Positions 36,679 through 50,504 are shown, counted from the stretch's first letter. The stretch: DNA of 64,000 nucleotides from Colias croceus (GCF_905220415.1 NC_059552.1:6277001-6341000), one strand, 5' to 3'. Program-made: numbers and translations. Notes: generated by a model from the sequence alone, not told the origin.

Positions 36679-39600
36679 ATTAATTATAATTAGCAAGTAA
36701 TCTGACGACGCAATCATGGCTTTCGCAGGGCTCAAAAAACAGATAAACAAAGCTAATCAGGTGAGTCTAGTTATATTTTAAAGTAACTTATAATTTTTGC
36801 AACAGCCGCCGCCGACGGTCGAGATTAAAAACTTCAGCAGAAACCGATTATTGGGCGGGCCCGTCTCCGCTGAGTTGAAAAACTTTCGCGCCTGATAGCC
36901 TACAAGTGCCATTATTAAAGTTATGGTTCAAATTTATTTTTTTAATGTTGCGAAACGTTTTAAATTTGCAGCTATGTAGTGATGATTTCGAGCACATTTC
37001 AGAAAGTTATGAAATACTTTTTGAGTTGACATGAATATTCGAATTTATTTAGATTTATACTGAATTTCAATACAATATTTTATATCGACAAATAATGCAT
37101 TCCCTGACCACCATATCCCTTTTTATGCAGAGTCGCTACAAGAAAACTGTGGGCTTGTGATTTTATTGAAATTGTCAAGCGAAATGTTCTGAAAATTTGG
37201 AAAAAAGTCCATTAATTTCCACACAAATAGCGGATGTATAAATTTAAATACCAACTGACAAACGACACACGACACGACATAACGGATTTTTTTTGTAAAA
37301 ACTCCAATAATTCGCTTTGTTTACACGCAACTTGAACCTGTCGTGTTGTCGAAATCATAGCTTGATTGATTGCCTAAAAATGGCGCAACCCTATTAACGT
37401 CATTAGGGAACTGTCTTATAAAAATAACATAAATATTTCTGCTCTACATCATTTATTGACTTTGGTATTTTTGGTATTTACATACTTATAATCAATATTT
37501 TTTTGTATATAGGTATTTAGATGTATTTTTATATAGGACGAACGTAAGGATTTCTTATATAAATATGGTGGACTTAAGTTAATGTTTTCGTTATTGTAGA
37601 ATTGTGGTTATAGGTATTCACAGCATCCTTAATTTATTGTCTGTTTGTATTGTCACTAGTTAATAGAAATGAAACCGTTATAAATAAACCTAAATTTATT
37701 TACCTTTCCTTAATAAAAATATATTATACGAGCGTTAAACTTCTTTCTTATTTCATCTCTTGTTTATATTTAAAACTCCTTGACCAAATAATGATAATAA
37801 CTGCTTAATCTATTATTTCTTTTAAATTAAAGCAATCAAATGTAAATATTTTATTTTCAAAGCCTTGTCAAGTGGTTCTATTTTTATAGCAAGTGTCATA
37901 AAAATTATGCTTTTAGAAACGCTGCACAACTTCTTTTTTCCTGTTCACAATACGTAAATACTCGCTTACGCAATATTCGAGCAAATTTCACTCTCACAGA
38001 GGGTACGCTCCACTCCAAAATTATGAAAAACATTCCATTTTTCTGTGAATTGTCATTCATCTCCGCAATTTGAACTTGCACAATTTCCTGAGCGTGCACG
38101 TGATCTATGAAATAGAGGGATGATGTTCGCATTTCGCAAACTCGGTTTATCTCCCCGCGGGGTAGGGGTCGGGGGTGACCATGACCCACAACGCACCCTA
38201 TATTGTCGATGTGCCCTAATTATTGTAGCCTTCCTCCTGTTGTGCACAATCCTGTGACATTGCTGATGAAATTCCTGATATTATAATGAACTGCTTCGCT
38301 GTTTCAGTTAAATTAAATTGTGACACATACAATGAAACAAAAGAAAATTATTTTTAATTAGTTTTCCACATTTAATTCATCCATTGTTGTTATAATTGAT
38401 ATTTTACACTTGCTCCCTCGTTATTTATTCAATTATTTAAATAATTAAATCTACATTGAAGCTAAAGATGTGCCCGAAACTATATACTTCCTAATCTAGC
38501 TACTGCGGTATATAAGGTCTAAGTACATTTTCGGTAGACAATTTAAATAAAAGGGTACAAGAATATAAATAAAGTACTCTACGATATTACTAGCTAAGCG
38601 AGACGCACATTATGTTTCAGGCCGTCTGGTCTAGAAAATTGATGTAAGGGTGGTGCCTCCTACATCGTTTAGCCAGCCTTCTGTTTTCGGAACCAACAAT
38701 ATTAAAACGACCTGTTGTAGGTATTACATTAAATATCAATATTTGAAAAAATTATGGCGACGGAAAGCTGGAAAGCTCTAGCGTGTTATTACTATGTAAT
38801 AGAGTATGTTTGAGTAAGACATATTGAAAACTATTTGTTTGTTAAGTTATATAGGGCATCTGAAAGCGATATTCGAAACCGATGGATAAATAGCACGATG
38901 ACAAATAGGTATCGGTTGTATCAATGTTTGCTCGGCGTATCGTAGCGTAACTCCCCTCCCGTTTCTCATTAATTTCTAATCTTCTGTTGATGGCGTATAA
39001 TTAACTGCAGATCACCGTAAACTGCTGATTATCTTCTCGAAAAAGTGTCAATATATTTAACCGCTGAAAAAGTTCGGTAGCCCTAATCGATAAACTTTGA
39101 AATATGCAAATTTTTTTGTTGGAACGGGCGGTTGATTTTTAGTTTTTTTTTTTTTGTTGGGATGACGCAGAGGTGTTGGGAGACATCGATATTGAATGGT
39201 TGTGGTTGCCATTCATAGTTACGGGAGGCATCTGTGGTGCAATTTTAATCTGTTATAGGTAGAACTTCGAACGACTGAGCACAATTCGGTCAAGGCTAGA
39301 CCTCGACCCAAGCTTTTGTGTTCAAACGAGCGTTCCGGTACTTCACTCCTTTTATAGTGTCGGAATACCCCTAATGTTATTATTGGTAAACTTTTACCGC
39401 AGTAATCATGTTACGAGTCCTACACTTTACATAATTTTAATTATTTAATCTCTAAACAATATAAGCGCTGGCGAGCAATCCGTTCTATCCAAATCCATCA
39501 TTATATAAATGTTAAAGTAATGTATGTATTAGTATGTCATGAGAGTATTCATTGTTATGTTTTATTCACAACTCTTGAGCTTCGATTTCTACATAAAATA

Positions 39601-42600
39601 TTTCGGTTGTTCGAATTTATGTTAATGAGATACTTATTGATGCCGATAATAATTATATACCTTAAGCATAATATTGAAGCTTTAACTAATTGGTACTTAA
39701 AATATTGCCTTTGTTTACATTTTCTTTACCTTTACTTACTGTAGCATATTTATAGTATTAGGATTAATATTTATAGATTGTTATGTTCTAAACGTTTTGA
39801 ATCAAAATGTAATGTTGTGTAATGAATGTATTGGCTTAAAATGACTTTTGTTTCAGTATGTCACAGAAAAAATGGGTGGTGCTGAAGGCACAAAATTGGA
39901 TTTGGATTTTATGGAAATGGAGAGAGTGAGTAATTAAACTTTTTTATGGTTGACCGCAGAGCGTGCATGTAGGCTTTAGTAAAAAGTTCTTGACTTTTTG
40001 TTGTTTCAATAATGTTGCTGTTATTATATACATATCTACTTAGCAAGAAAATATTAAATATCAGTAGCTCATAATGTCTGCATTGCAGATTTACGACGTG
40101 TCTTATATTAAGTTCTAAGATTTATCGATGCAGACGACTTATATAATAGAGCGTAGCTTCAATGCAGTTTCTCATACAAATAACATCAATACATTAGGTA
40201 CAGCTTTGCTTTGTGTCACAAAGAGAGAAACATATCAAAACGAATTCAAAATACCAGAGAAATCCATATGGAACTTCTAGTACACACATCTACATCTTCC
40301 TCGTCCATCTTCCGATTTTCTCAAATGTGTATTTTGAAAAATTCCCTTATCTATTATTTTTCTTTGCTAGTGGAATATTAAAATAAACTGCTTAGTATTT
40401 TTTTTTTCAAACAATGTAATATAAGTAGAAGCGGTAAGCCGCAGTTCATAATTAAATTAACTTGTACAATAATTATTATCTCTACACTTTCCACGTGTTA
40501 TCATCATTTATCTTTTTCATGCAATTTCAGAAAACTGACGTAACATGTGAACTAGTGGAGGAGTTACAGACGAAAACCAAAGAGTTCCTTCAGCCAAACC
40601 CAACGGCGCGTGCCAAGATGGCTGCCGTTAAGGGTATTAGCAAACTGAGCGGACAAGCCAAGAGCAACACCTATCCGCAGCCTGAAGGTGTATTAGGTGA
40701 CTGTATGCTCATGTATGGCAAAAAGCTGGGGGAGGACACCATATTTTGTACGTATTTTTGTACGTGGATTTGTATATTTGTATTATACTTAGTAGTTAGT
40801 ATTGTAGTTGTTACCATTGAAATTTAAATTGAAATTAATTAACTTTTCTGAAAATTTTCCTGTCATTATTTTTATGGAACACGATCGAAAGCTTATTTAA
40901 AAAGAATATCTGTCGTAACGTAATGATATTTTTATTTGTGAATTAACAATTTTGCACTTTACACATTTTACCAAAAATTTGCTAATTGACCAATTATGCA
41001 AACTGCAATAAACGATCGATCACGATCGTTCAAACAATTAGTACACACCAATCAGAACGCACATATGCATACAAACATTGTCCATACAAATGTTTCCAGC
41101 ACAATGCCTGATTGAGATGGGCGAGGCGCTCAAACAGATGGCGGACGTGAAGTACTCACTCGACGACAACATCAAACAGAGCTTCCTCGAGCCATTGCAC
41201 CACTTGCAGACCAAAGACCTTAAGGAAGTCATGGTGAGGATACTTCGCTTTGTCTGTCGTTTTCAAGGCAGGATATATGCAATTAGGGGTGTTATTGTCC
41301 TGAATAACGGGTACAATAAACATGTTCGGTGACATGTTGTGGTTTTTATACCACTGTTTTAGTAATTTAGTATAAATTTTGTTTGATTCGTTTTAAATGA
41401 TTACTTTGGATGTGAAGCAATAACGTTTTTACTATATGTTTTTTTTAAGTGTGCAAATTTGTGAGCACATGTGAATATTCATTTTAGTTATTTTAATGTT
41501 CTTATTTTAGCATCACCGGAAGAAATTGCAAGGACGAAGGCTAGATTTTGACTGCAAACGACGAAGACAAGCCAAAGGTGATATTATTTTGCATTTTTTA
41601 TTAAATTGTTAAAATTTAATTGTTTCGTAAAAGTAATTTTGGACAAATGTAATTTTGCAAAGAAACTCTTATTTAGATTAGATTTATTTTGTTAAACATT
41701 TTGTTAATATAAAAAGGTGTCAGGATAGGCCCTTACGCAAGTCCGAGTCATGGAAGAGGGGGTGAGAATTTAATTTAGCTAGGATATCATTTTACCATCA
41801 TTCAAAAAGTGTTACCAGTTTTCTGCTCTGGATGCTAGTTATAAAAATGCTGATATTAAGATTTCGATGCTTATCACGACGTCATCAAAGTAGTGTCAAC
41901 ATATACAGTTATCTTCAATTAAACAAGATAAACTTCGAATGCGTTTTCATGCTGATGTAGTGAAATAGTAAAATAAGAGCATCGATTCAGGCTATTTGTA
42001 TGTGATTACGTAATTTTAGAAGGAACACGCAGGAATGAGAAATTAGGTCAATATTTCTTAATATCACATTAATTTTCACTTACGGTATAAGGCTTGTGAT
42101 CTTGCTAATTTACATTTTTAATTATTCTTTCTTTTCACTTTGAGTTTTTGCGTAGCTATATAGCGAGTTTGGTAATCAGCTATTTAAAATTATAATGTTT
42201 ACCGTTTTCTATAATACCAGCTCGTTTTTTCCATGTTCTCCTGTTCTGCTCTTGGATCGTATCTTCGTTCGCAACGTTTATGTTCACCTTATGATTTCTG
42301 CATTTGGTCTGTATTTGTTTTTTTTTATGTTTTATATTATTATTCTTTGGTTATTTTTGTGGTGTTCTGTTTTTAAACATTAATTTTTTTCGTTTTCTTT
42401 TTTTTAATTTGGTACGTTCTGTGAGCTTACATACATCAGGTGCTCACATTCCAGACGATGAAATCCGTCAGGCTGAGGAGAAGTTTGCAGAGTCCCTTAC
42501 GCTCGCACAGATCGGAATGTTCAACTTACTTGACAATGACGTAAGTATTATTTAGATTGTGTATGCGATCATTTCTTCGTAGAAGCAGTGACTATTGATC

Positions 42601-45600
42601 GAACTCGGCGTATAATGTAACTTTATAAAGACACTTTTGTTTCCTTTGATAAATAAGTTAGAATACCTAGGGGTAATAGATTTTATTTGTAACAAAGTAA
42701 CTCTCTTGATAACAATGTAGCATAGTTTACATAGAATTTTGTTTCACTGTGTAACTCTTTTCTTCGTTTTTGTTTTCACAAATTCTTTGAAATTGCGTTA
42801 ATTTCGAGGAAATGAAAATTAGAGTTCTCAAAAATGATGATGAATCAATGATTTATTCTCAAAAAATTTGTTTAGGTGGAACAAGTAGCGCAGCTGGCGT
42901 TTTTCGCGGAGGGTCTGTTGGAGTACCACCAGCAATGCACTGAGATTCTGAAGGGCTTGGTTTCCACTCTCATGGAGAAGTAAGTATATATTTTTTTTCA
43001 TTTAAATTCTGCATATGTTAGAAATTGGTTATAAAATATCGTTTTAACTATATAAATGTGAGATAAGTACATAGTAATAGTCTTTTATATTCTGACAAAA
43101 TTAAAAAATATACTTAATCGTCTTTATTTCAACTTAATAATTCATATTTTTGTAAGTATATTATAAACTTTTCACTAAAATGTGTAAACATATGACGCAG
43201 ACATTCTAACACTAACGCAATTCTCATTCCAGGAAAGAGGAAGCGGTGAGCCGCCCGAAGCTGGAGTTCGTGCCGAAGACGCTCGCCGACCTGCACATCG
43301 AGGGCATACACGAGCTGAACCACGGTAAACGCTACGGCTCCGCGCAGAGCCTCTCGCGCCCCGCCCCCGCGCCCGCGCCCGCCCCCCTCACCTCCTCCCT
43401 CGCGGACCTGTCCGCGCTGGACCGCGCCTGGGACTCCCCCCGCAACCCGAACGAATCCCCCCGCGACCACACGCCCCGCCCCCCGCAGAGCCTGTACCCC
43501 CGCGCCCCCCACGCCCCGCACCCCCGCGCCGCGTTCAAGCCGCACCCCGCGCCGAGGACGAACGGACGCGACCCGTGGACAGGTGATTTTATATTTGATT
43601 TGCTTCACGCTTTGTTGGCTGTGGATTACTGGTACAGGGAGGTTTAGGGTAGTGTGGTTTGGGTATATTTGTGCTATAAGGGTTTGAGTACGCGATGTTA
43701 TTAAGGTTTCGGTGCTGAATGTGCGTTTTTAATTAAAACAATAAATGGTTTTGGTTAAAAATGCAGTAAAGATAAAATAATAAATTTGTTGTTTTCTAAA
43801 TGATGGCGAGGTAGTCCACGGTCAAATTAATTTGTTTTATGTTTCACGGTTCACGGTTCATCGACACTACAAAACTTCATATTAACAGAACACTTATAAT
43901 GCTTTTCATAGCAACACTGACATTTAACTAACAAAATCATACAAAATAGGTATTTGGAACTATTAAATATATAGAAACTAATACATTTTACACTAATGTT
44001 ATGTCAAACCTTAGGAAAAATTTCTGGAATGCGTTTTTATCTATGAGAACAGTTTGAAATGTAAATAAACGTAAATTTATTCGTTACTGACTATAATTAT
44101 AGGTGTGAGTCAATTTGTAAATACATAAACACTATGTACAAACCATTTTATTTTTGTTTAACAAATCTTATTAATTTTTACAATTTTATTTGCGCTTTTT
44201 ATATGAGAGGCGTAAAATATTGACATTTTTTCAGGAGACGACGGAATCCTTTCCATTCCTATCCTGTTCCTATTCCTATTAGATATAAGATTGAAAACGC
44301 TATGCAAAGAGTAAATAAAAAAATGTAGATCCAATTACTATGATAAAAGTTTTTATTAACTTTACTTTGATACATTCTTTGCATAGAAGTGTATATTTTT
44401 ATTGTATAATCGTGTTTTTAAACTTTATAGTCGATGTGCTCTGGTACAACTAATATTGATGTTTTATTCTATTTCGATGTCTCTACTTTTCTTCTAAGTA
44501 GTAGAGAGATGTGATTTATTATTATCGCTCTATTTCCCGCTGTGTTTATGTCGTATAATAGAGTCGAAAAATTAACATGCACATTGCCATATAAATTAAA
44601 TACTCATTATAATGTAAAGGCAAAATTAGATTAGAGCCTTGTTATTACATGTTACATAATTTACACAAGAATATTGGTTATTAAAAAGGGGTCTTACAAC
44701 ATTTATATCACTCTACTGTACGACTATAGGTAAGTTAGAACATTTACTGATAAAAAAAGTTCAACTAAGTTTCAAAATGGGGTAGCGAATTAATTGAACA
44801 TACTAGCGGATCCGGCAAATGTTGTTCTGCTAGTTAACACTTAGAGGTATAAAAATAGCAACCTTTTGTAAGACTTACCATATATAGGTATAAAATTTCA
44901 TAGAAATCGGTCAAGTGACAACACAGTCGTGTTTATAAGTGCTTTGGTTATACTTAACTCAAAGTTGAGTGCCGTTTGAGTGGCGGGTAAGTGTTGACGT
45001 ATGCGTGGTTTGGAGCAGGCGGGTCTCGCGCGAGCTCGCCGGAGCACAAGCCGCCCTCAAACCTCGAGCTGTTCCCGGGCAACGCTCAGCGCTCCAACAA
45101 CGGTAACACGCACACACATGATAGACACACGTACACGTTTGCGTATGCCACACACACACATCTAGGGTAGATGCATAGTTTGTTTGCTAAGTTTTAAGGT
45201 CAGGTTTGATAGTATGAAATTAAATAAGTCAAAGTAGTGATTCAATTACGTAAATTACTATATGACTTTATATGAAAAAAGATTATACTACTACTATTTA
45301 ATTCTTAAATATAGAGTAGTTCCAAAATAGTAAAAAAATAATGAAACTATTTTTAAACTTATAAATGTATATTTTACATTCAAAGATAAATAATAAGTAG
45401 ATGAACAGAGTAGGGATTGTTTCACGCGATATATATCTTGCTAGACTGCTTTTAGGGCTATTTTCATAGTGCTAGGGATAAAGCGTTTACAAAATACATG
45501 TGCATGTCAAAATCATATGCTAACGTCATCAAACGCCTATGTTAACGCAAAGTGACGTTACGAGCATGTCCATCACCTAGCTTAGTGATGTTTTGATCAT

Positions 45601-46657
45601 ATTATCATGCTTAATTTTTGGTTTATTTAAATTATTTTTCATTCAATATTATGCGTGCGCCAAAACGACATTTTATTCGCAAATAATCTGGGAATGTTAT
45701 TGAATTTTCATTTTGTAATCCTCTTTCACTTTTAGTATTGTGTGTAGTGTTTTTCACATCTGCTTGTAGTTCATTCGTAATTGAACGTTTTTGCCAAACA
45801 TAACTGACTTGAACGGTATAAAGTGCATTTAAATTTCAATCACCTATTATATAAAATTATAATATTTTTATTATAATAGCTTATAATATTTTTACGGCAT
45901 AAAATAGATACACTTTTTTCCGCATCAATCTAAGGGAGTATTCTGACATATCTTTCTCATTATCTCTCTCTTTCTCTCCGTATCAAGACGTTTTAATATC
46001 TTCTATATAAAAATGTTTCGTAATTGGCAAAAGCGTTCATACCACGCTTACAACATAGCAGAAGTTGTAACGATGTATGGTGCGTAGCGTCCCCGCTGCC
46101 GTCGCCCGTGAAGTCGCCCGCGCGGACGCCGAGCGTGCAGCAGAAGCCGTGCTGTACGGCGCTGTACGACTTCGACCCGGAGAACCAGGGCGAGCTGGGA
46201 TTCAAGGTAAGTCTATTTTTTTTCTATTTGATTCGTGCTAGGAATACTATCCAATGAGTGTGTCTTAAATAATAAATAATTCGTAGACAAAATAAAAAAA
46301 ATGTTTTTTTTTTACCTTTTTTTATATAAAAAGCTTTATGTTCATTAAAAGTGGAAACTAGAGTTTTGAGATGATGTCTTGTTATATTTCGATTGCAATA
46401 CTAGCGTATTATGTATTATTAAACATCATTGAAACAGTGCACTTCACCTATATCTCAATTTACAACATCATATTATACAGTTTACATTTTGGTTATTTTA
46501 TGTATTAAATATTTTCGTATAATATTCATAGGAAAACGATATCATAACGCTGATCAACAAGGTGGACGACAACTGGTTCGAAGGCAGTCTGAACGGCAAG
46601 ACGGGCTACTTCCCCATCAGCTACGTGCAGGTGAACGTGCCCCTTCCCAACATGTAA
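36679..46657 (+). CDS. EndoA: Endophilin A, complete coding region
   Basis: Endophilin A binds and bends membranes at clathrin-coated pits and recruits dynamin and synaptojanin during synaptic vesicle recycling. ATG at 36716; coding exons: 36716-36760, 39857-39925, 40531-40747, 41100-41233, 41511-41577, 42440-42540, 42876-42979, 43233-43324 (or 43582), 45019-45102, 46088-46206, 46532-46657. All junctions are GT-AG and in phase. The short form is 385 residues and the long form 471; fly and vertebrate proteins are near 350-370. The N-terminal amphipathic helix is MAFAGLKKQINKANQ; the BAR domain spans about residues 20-247 (EFLQPNPTARAKMAAVKGIS, GEALKQMADVKYSLDDNIK). A proline-rich linker leads to a C-terminal SH3 domain (ALYDFDPENQGELGF, DDNWFEGSLNGKTGYFP). 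The exon begins in the 5'-UTR at 36679 after a GTTCCAG acceptor. Confidence 0.96.
43233..43582 (+). CDS. EndoA: EndoA exon 8 with two in-phase donors and a proline-rich extension
   Basis: The exon starts at the TTCCAG acceptor (43232) with AAA GAG GAA GCG. Two donors, CACG/GTAAAC after 43324 and GACAG/GTGATT after 43582, both leave one base that pairs in frame with the next exon (45019). The longer form adds 86 residues rich in Pro, Ala, Arg and Ser, with runs such as RPAPAPAPAP and PRPPQSLYPRAPHAPHP. The added DNA is very GC-rich compared with its surroundings and has no stop. The frame reads open through the extension, which argues that it is used, at least in some transcripts. Confidence 0.65.
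44805..44945. mobile_element. Short interspersed repeat fragment in EndoA intron
   Basis: The sequence around GGATCCGGCAAATGTTGTTC and TTTCATAGAAATCGGTCAAG resembles the interspersed repeats widespread in Lepidoptera. There is no second copy in the window, so this rests on recognition only. Confidence 0.35.
46088..46657 (+). CDS. EndoA: EndoA last two exons, SH3 domain
   Basis: Exons 46088-46206 and 46532-46657 encode the end of the linker (SPLPSPVKSPARTPSVQQK) and the SH3 domain. Ligand-binding residues are visible: ALYDFDP with the first tyrosine, the acidic RT loop, DDNWFEG with the tryptophan, and GYFPISYV with the final proline and tyrosine. The stop TAA is at 46655-46657, directly after the LPNM C-terminus. 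Confidence 0.95.
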
Positions 46658-46735
46658 ACTCACAAGCTTCACGTTGCAACACACACCATTCCGCTATAGT
46701 ACTTACACGACCTGTGTGGGTGTACCTTCAATGCA

Positions 46736-46741
46736 AATAAA
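46736..46741 (+). terminator. Possible polyadenylation signal of EndoA
   Basis: First AATAAA after the stop codon, 79 bases downstream. Further AATAAA hexamers follow over 2 kb, so the true 3' end may be more distal. Confidence 0.3.
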
Positions 46742-49164
46742 ATATAATACAACAGGCTACAAAAAGTTCTCAAATTACGTGCATCTGCCAATCCCACACG
46801 CATCGTGCACGCACTATAGCCGTAAATTATAATATCACTATTATTGGCTTTTACACTAATAATAAATTGTATTCGGTATATTGTAATTTATGTTGTTCCC
46901 GAATATGTAGCGAGTATAAGTACAATAACACGTTTGTAGCGATATGAAATGTATGTGAAATGGCATTATACCAAAGAATTTCGTTTTTAAAATATGTTAT
47001 CCGTAAACTAATGTCAGGACGTTTTTTGATTAGTCTGCTATGAATAAATACAAATAGTTATTTCAGTTATGTAAAAAAATATGAATGGCTGTGTTGCAAT
47101 ACTCAAATTTCATGTCTCAGTATTATATTACATTAGACGATTAATTATTTCAAATAAATTGTGTCAAAAGCTCAATGGTTTAAATGAGAATTGTGTTTTC
47201 ATCGTGATACTATTTTGGGTCCGGTCTTCCATTTTGTTTACATCCATATTTTCAATGCATTTTGTGCGAGCTGGTAAACATTTATGCCAAACCCAACGAA
47301 CTTTGTTTTCAACTTTTAACTTGACCGAGCTTAAATTTAATTTATATTTTACGTTGAATTTAAGCTCTGAAAGTTAAAAAATGTTATATTTTTTGTAAAT
47401 TTAGTTTTAGTTTAAATTATCAGTAAGTTATCTTATAGATTAGTATATTGTAAAATAATCGATTTATTTTCTTTGTTATGTTAATGGACATGGAATAAAA
47501 AATGCATAATATTTCTCTGTTTAGTTTCTTAATTAAAGATTCAGAGTATTTAAATTATTTCCATTCCAAAACGTATATTATAACAAGGAACCTGTTTTTT
47601 TTAGGCTTATACAATAACAAGGCAACTTTTGTAGATATTGCTTCGGCTCTTTATGATATTTTATGTATGATTTCCATAAGTGATATTTTTGTTTAGTTTA
47701 GAAAATAATATTTGAAAAAAAAAATAGTATTCCATATATACATAGTTTTAATTTGGTAACAGACTTCTCTCCATTTAATATAGATGTCACGTATTAGTAT
47801 TGTATACTAGGTTTGAGATTAGACATAGTTATATCTTGCGGGTAACAGAGATAACTGATAATTTATCAGAGTGGAGAATGTATACAATGTATGTTATACA
47901 CAAAGCATTATGGGGACGTAAGAGTTGTTGAATCTTGCCAAATGTTTGTGGCTACTTGGTGTTTGATGTATTATGGCAAATTATATTATTATGACATGAA
48001 GTTATTGTGATAATATTAGTAATCATGCATTTTACGCTGTGTCGTGTACGGTCAATTTTTTTAACGTCTATTACCTACAGTTTTTATTTCATGACATAAA
48101 TATATTTAAATTATTGTAAATCATATATACAGAAGATTTTTAATTTTACTTATTAGAAATCTGTTTAGAAATCCATATGTGGCCTCTATTTAATAGTTGT
48201 TGAATATACTTTATGCATGCACGTTAAAGTAAGATACAAATCAAGTTTCACGACATTTATTGATGTTAAAGTAATGTTAAACGTACTCGTATTTGTATTT
48301 CATTCATTGAGCTCATTTCATTCGTACATAATATTGACCCCATTGATCATGTTTCTGGCATATAAAAGACAATACCTAGATCTAATGTTAGGTGTATGTA
48401 AGTTCATATAAATGATAATCGTTCTATCTTCAAGTGTCTATTATTATAAGTATTTTGAGCAAATAATAAATTACTATTGGTGTTAAAATATGTAATGTTT
48501 CGATGTAATATGACGACGGGTCTCAGCACATTTACACTTGCCCGTCTTCAATGTGTCTTTCAATGTTTCTTCTTGTGAAATATGAACGCTCATATCGTTG
48601 ATCCTTCCACGAAGTGGGTTTATTGTTGTTATGTATTTATTATATTACCCTAACGTAACTCTTAAAATCAAACTTCTTTGAATAGTATGATTGTATGTTT
48701 AATGTTACCGAAATCCGAAATGAACTGGGTGTCTAAAGTGAACGAATAGAACCATTAAAAACTGGATGTACTGTATAGTGTCTATGGTGTTATGCTAACA
48801 CTACATTCATAAACTCAACGGTGCGAGTAAATATATGTTTCGTAAATGTATTCTTGTTCATGTTACTGTAATCTTAAAAATCTATGTACTGTAATTGATA
48901 GATAAACTTGACAATTTATGAGATATTTGTTTATATTAAAAAAATATCCTGAACTTATTGCTCGTTTCGCCTCCTAATAAAATGTTAACAATTACCATGA
49001 TTGTTTTATTTTCACCCCTTGTACAAATAATCCTATACTTCGATACTGAAACGAGGTCTCTCGTCGGGCAATCACCAGATCGCACTGCACCAATAACAAC
49101 GTAGGTATATTTTTTTTTTTTTAATCTTAGCCCATCTAATATTTGATTCAAAAATCATAATATA

Positions 49165-49502
49165 CACACATCAACAAAGTCTAGGGATATTTTGTATTGA
49201 TCAAATATCTAAAAATCTAGGAAGAATTTAGTAATATTATCATATTTTATTGGAAGAATTATAGCATATTTTAATTTCTTTAATAAAAAAAATAAATACT
49301 TACATTTCGTTTTTTTATGTTAACTTTTCTCACTTAGGTGGAAATTCGGATGATAAGGATCTTCATTTCTTGATAGAAAACTTAAAATTATGACTAAAAC
49401 ATGTACTTAAGTTTGTTTTTTCAAAAATCTAGTCACTAAATTCTTCATAAATTTTTAGATATTTGATCAAGAAAAAATGTCCCTAGACTTTGTTGATGTG
49501 TG
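49165..49502. mobile_element. MITE of about 338 bp with long terminal inverted repeats
   Basis: The left end begins CACACATCAACAAAGTCTAG and the right end is its reverse complement; imperfect pairing extends about 70 bp inwards (GATCAAATATCTAAAAAT on both arms). Both ends are flanked by TA (49163-49164 and 49503-49504), consistent with a Tc1/mariner-type target duplication. There is no transposase frame, so it is non-autonomous. Confidence 0.8.
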
Positions 49503-49535
49503 TATGATAGGTACCTACATTTTAATATCTAGTTA

Positions 49536-49690
49536 TTAGAATAGAATAGAAAACACTTTATTGTATAGGTAATGCACACAAATACAACATTTACAGAAAC
49601 GATAGGTAACTAAAAATAAATGTACAATTTGGCGGCCTTGTCGCTTCAAAGCGATTTCTTCCAGGCAACCTTGGGATATAGGAAAAATAA
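49536..49690 (-). mobile_element. 5'-truncated LINE 3' end fragment
   Basis: A GAATA-rich start, then ACACTTTATTGTATAGGTAA, then GGCGGCCTTGTCGCTTCAAA and GCGATTTCTTCCAGGCAACC. This arrangement is a recurrent lepidopteran non-LTR 3' end read on the minus strand. No coding remains. The family is named from recognition alone. Confidence 0.45.
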
Positions 49691-49829
49691 ATCAGTAAAA
49701 ACTAAAAAGGTAGAAAGTGCATAAATACCTACATACATATAGTTACAAGAGTTATTGTGACTACATAAATAATTTATTTGTAATTTATTTATTTATAATT
49801 ACATTTAAGCTATTTCTTTATTTTCAACT

Positions 49830-49885
49830 TATATTTGCCCGCTGTTGGACGTAGCCCGTAGGTCTCGCTTAGCACGCCATGGCAT
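49830..49885 (-). mobile_element. RTE-like 3' end fragment
   Basis: GCCCGCTGTTGGACGTAG and TCTCGCTTAGCACGCCATGG resemble the 3' end of the RTE reading frame at 31680-31725 (CCACTGCTGGACGAAGGCCT and AAAGCACGCCACTG). Only about 55 bp are recognisable. Confidence 0.5.
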
Positions 49886-50221
49886 TTACCCCTTGATTTA
49901 CCCTTATTAGTTTCTTGAATCTTGTTACCTATTAATTATATCATTAATGAATTAATATTATAACCTAATATTATATTTTAAAACTGTATACTTACCTATA
50001 TTTGTTCTAATAACTAATTTCGGCTTTATCGTCTGTCTTGAATAATATAATATACTGAATTATGAGCGGACTCTGCTTTAGTAAAAATATATCTATCCCA
50101 ATCATTGATATATACATATGGAGACGACACCGCCTACATCACTTATGTTCCGCTCAACATACGCCATATGGCGTAACTGCATGCTCATTTTTTATTTGTT
50201 TTAAAGTGAAACGCATCAAAT

Positions 50222-50402
50222 ATGCCTTCGTGTGTGTTACAATATTGCACAAATAATACGGAAAAGTGCAAAGGAATTACTTTCATCGTTAAGTACCTAA
50301 CTAGATAATAATTTTTAAAACTTGGTTAGAACTTAGAGCAAAAAAATGGCGCACAGATTTTGTTCGTGGTGTCTCCTCCAAACGAAGTAATATTATCTCA
50401 AT
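50222..50402 (+). pseudogene. THAP-like zinc finger fragment and adjoining repeat
   Basis: From ATG at 50222 the frame reads MPSCVLQYCTNNTEKCKGIT and then F. The C-x4-C spacing and KGITF end resemble the first segment of THAP DNA-binding domains, which occur in P-element-like transposases and in host genes. The following bases (50265-50402, GTGCAAAGGAATTACTTTCA to CTCC) recur at 56843-56975, where the copy has a CATCG/GTAAGT donor-like site. It is most likely the start of a transposon gene, truncated. Confidence 0.35.
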
Positions 50403-50420
50403 GACCCCAATCTGGCGTAC

Positions 50421-50504
50421 CTATGTGTGTGAATGTGTGTTATTAATATTTATCACAGACATATGTGTGTAAGAATGTGTGTTATCAATATTTATCACAG
50501 ACAT
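50421..50504. repeat. Two-copy tandem repeat of about 42 bp
   Basis: ATGTGTGT, then AATGTGTGTTAT, then AATATTTATCACAGACAT occurs twice head to tail with a few differences. Confidence 0.8.

Noticed and set aside
38100..38190. Possible repeat around CTCGGTTTATCTCCCCGCGG
   Set aside because: It looks like a repeat motif, but there is no second copy in the window and no clear ends.
43129..43608. Minus-strand frame of 159 codons over EndoA exon 8
   Set aside because: It is a Gly/Arg/Ala-rich antisense shadow of a GC-rich coding exon with no family resemblance.
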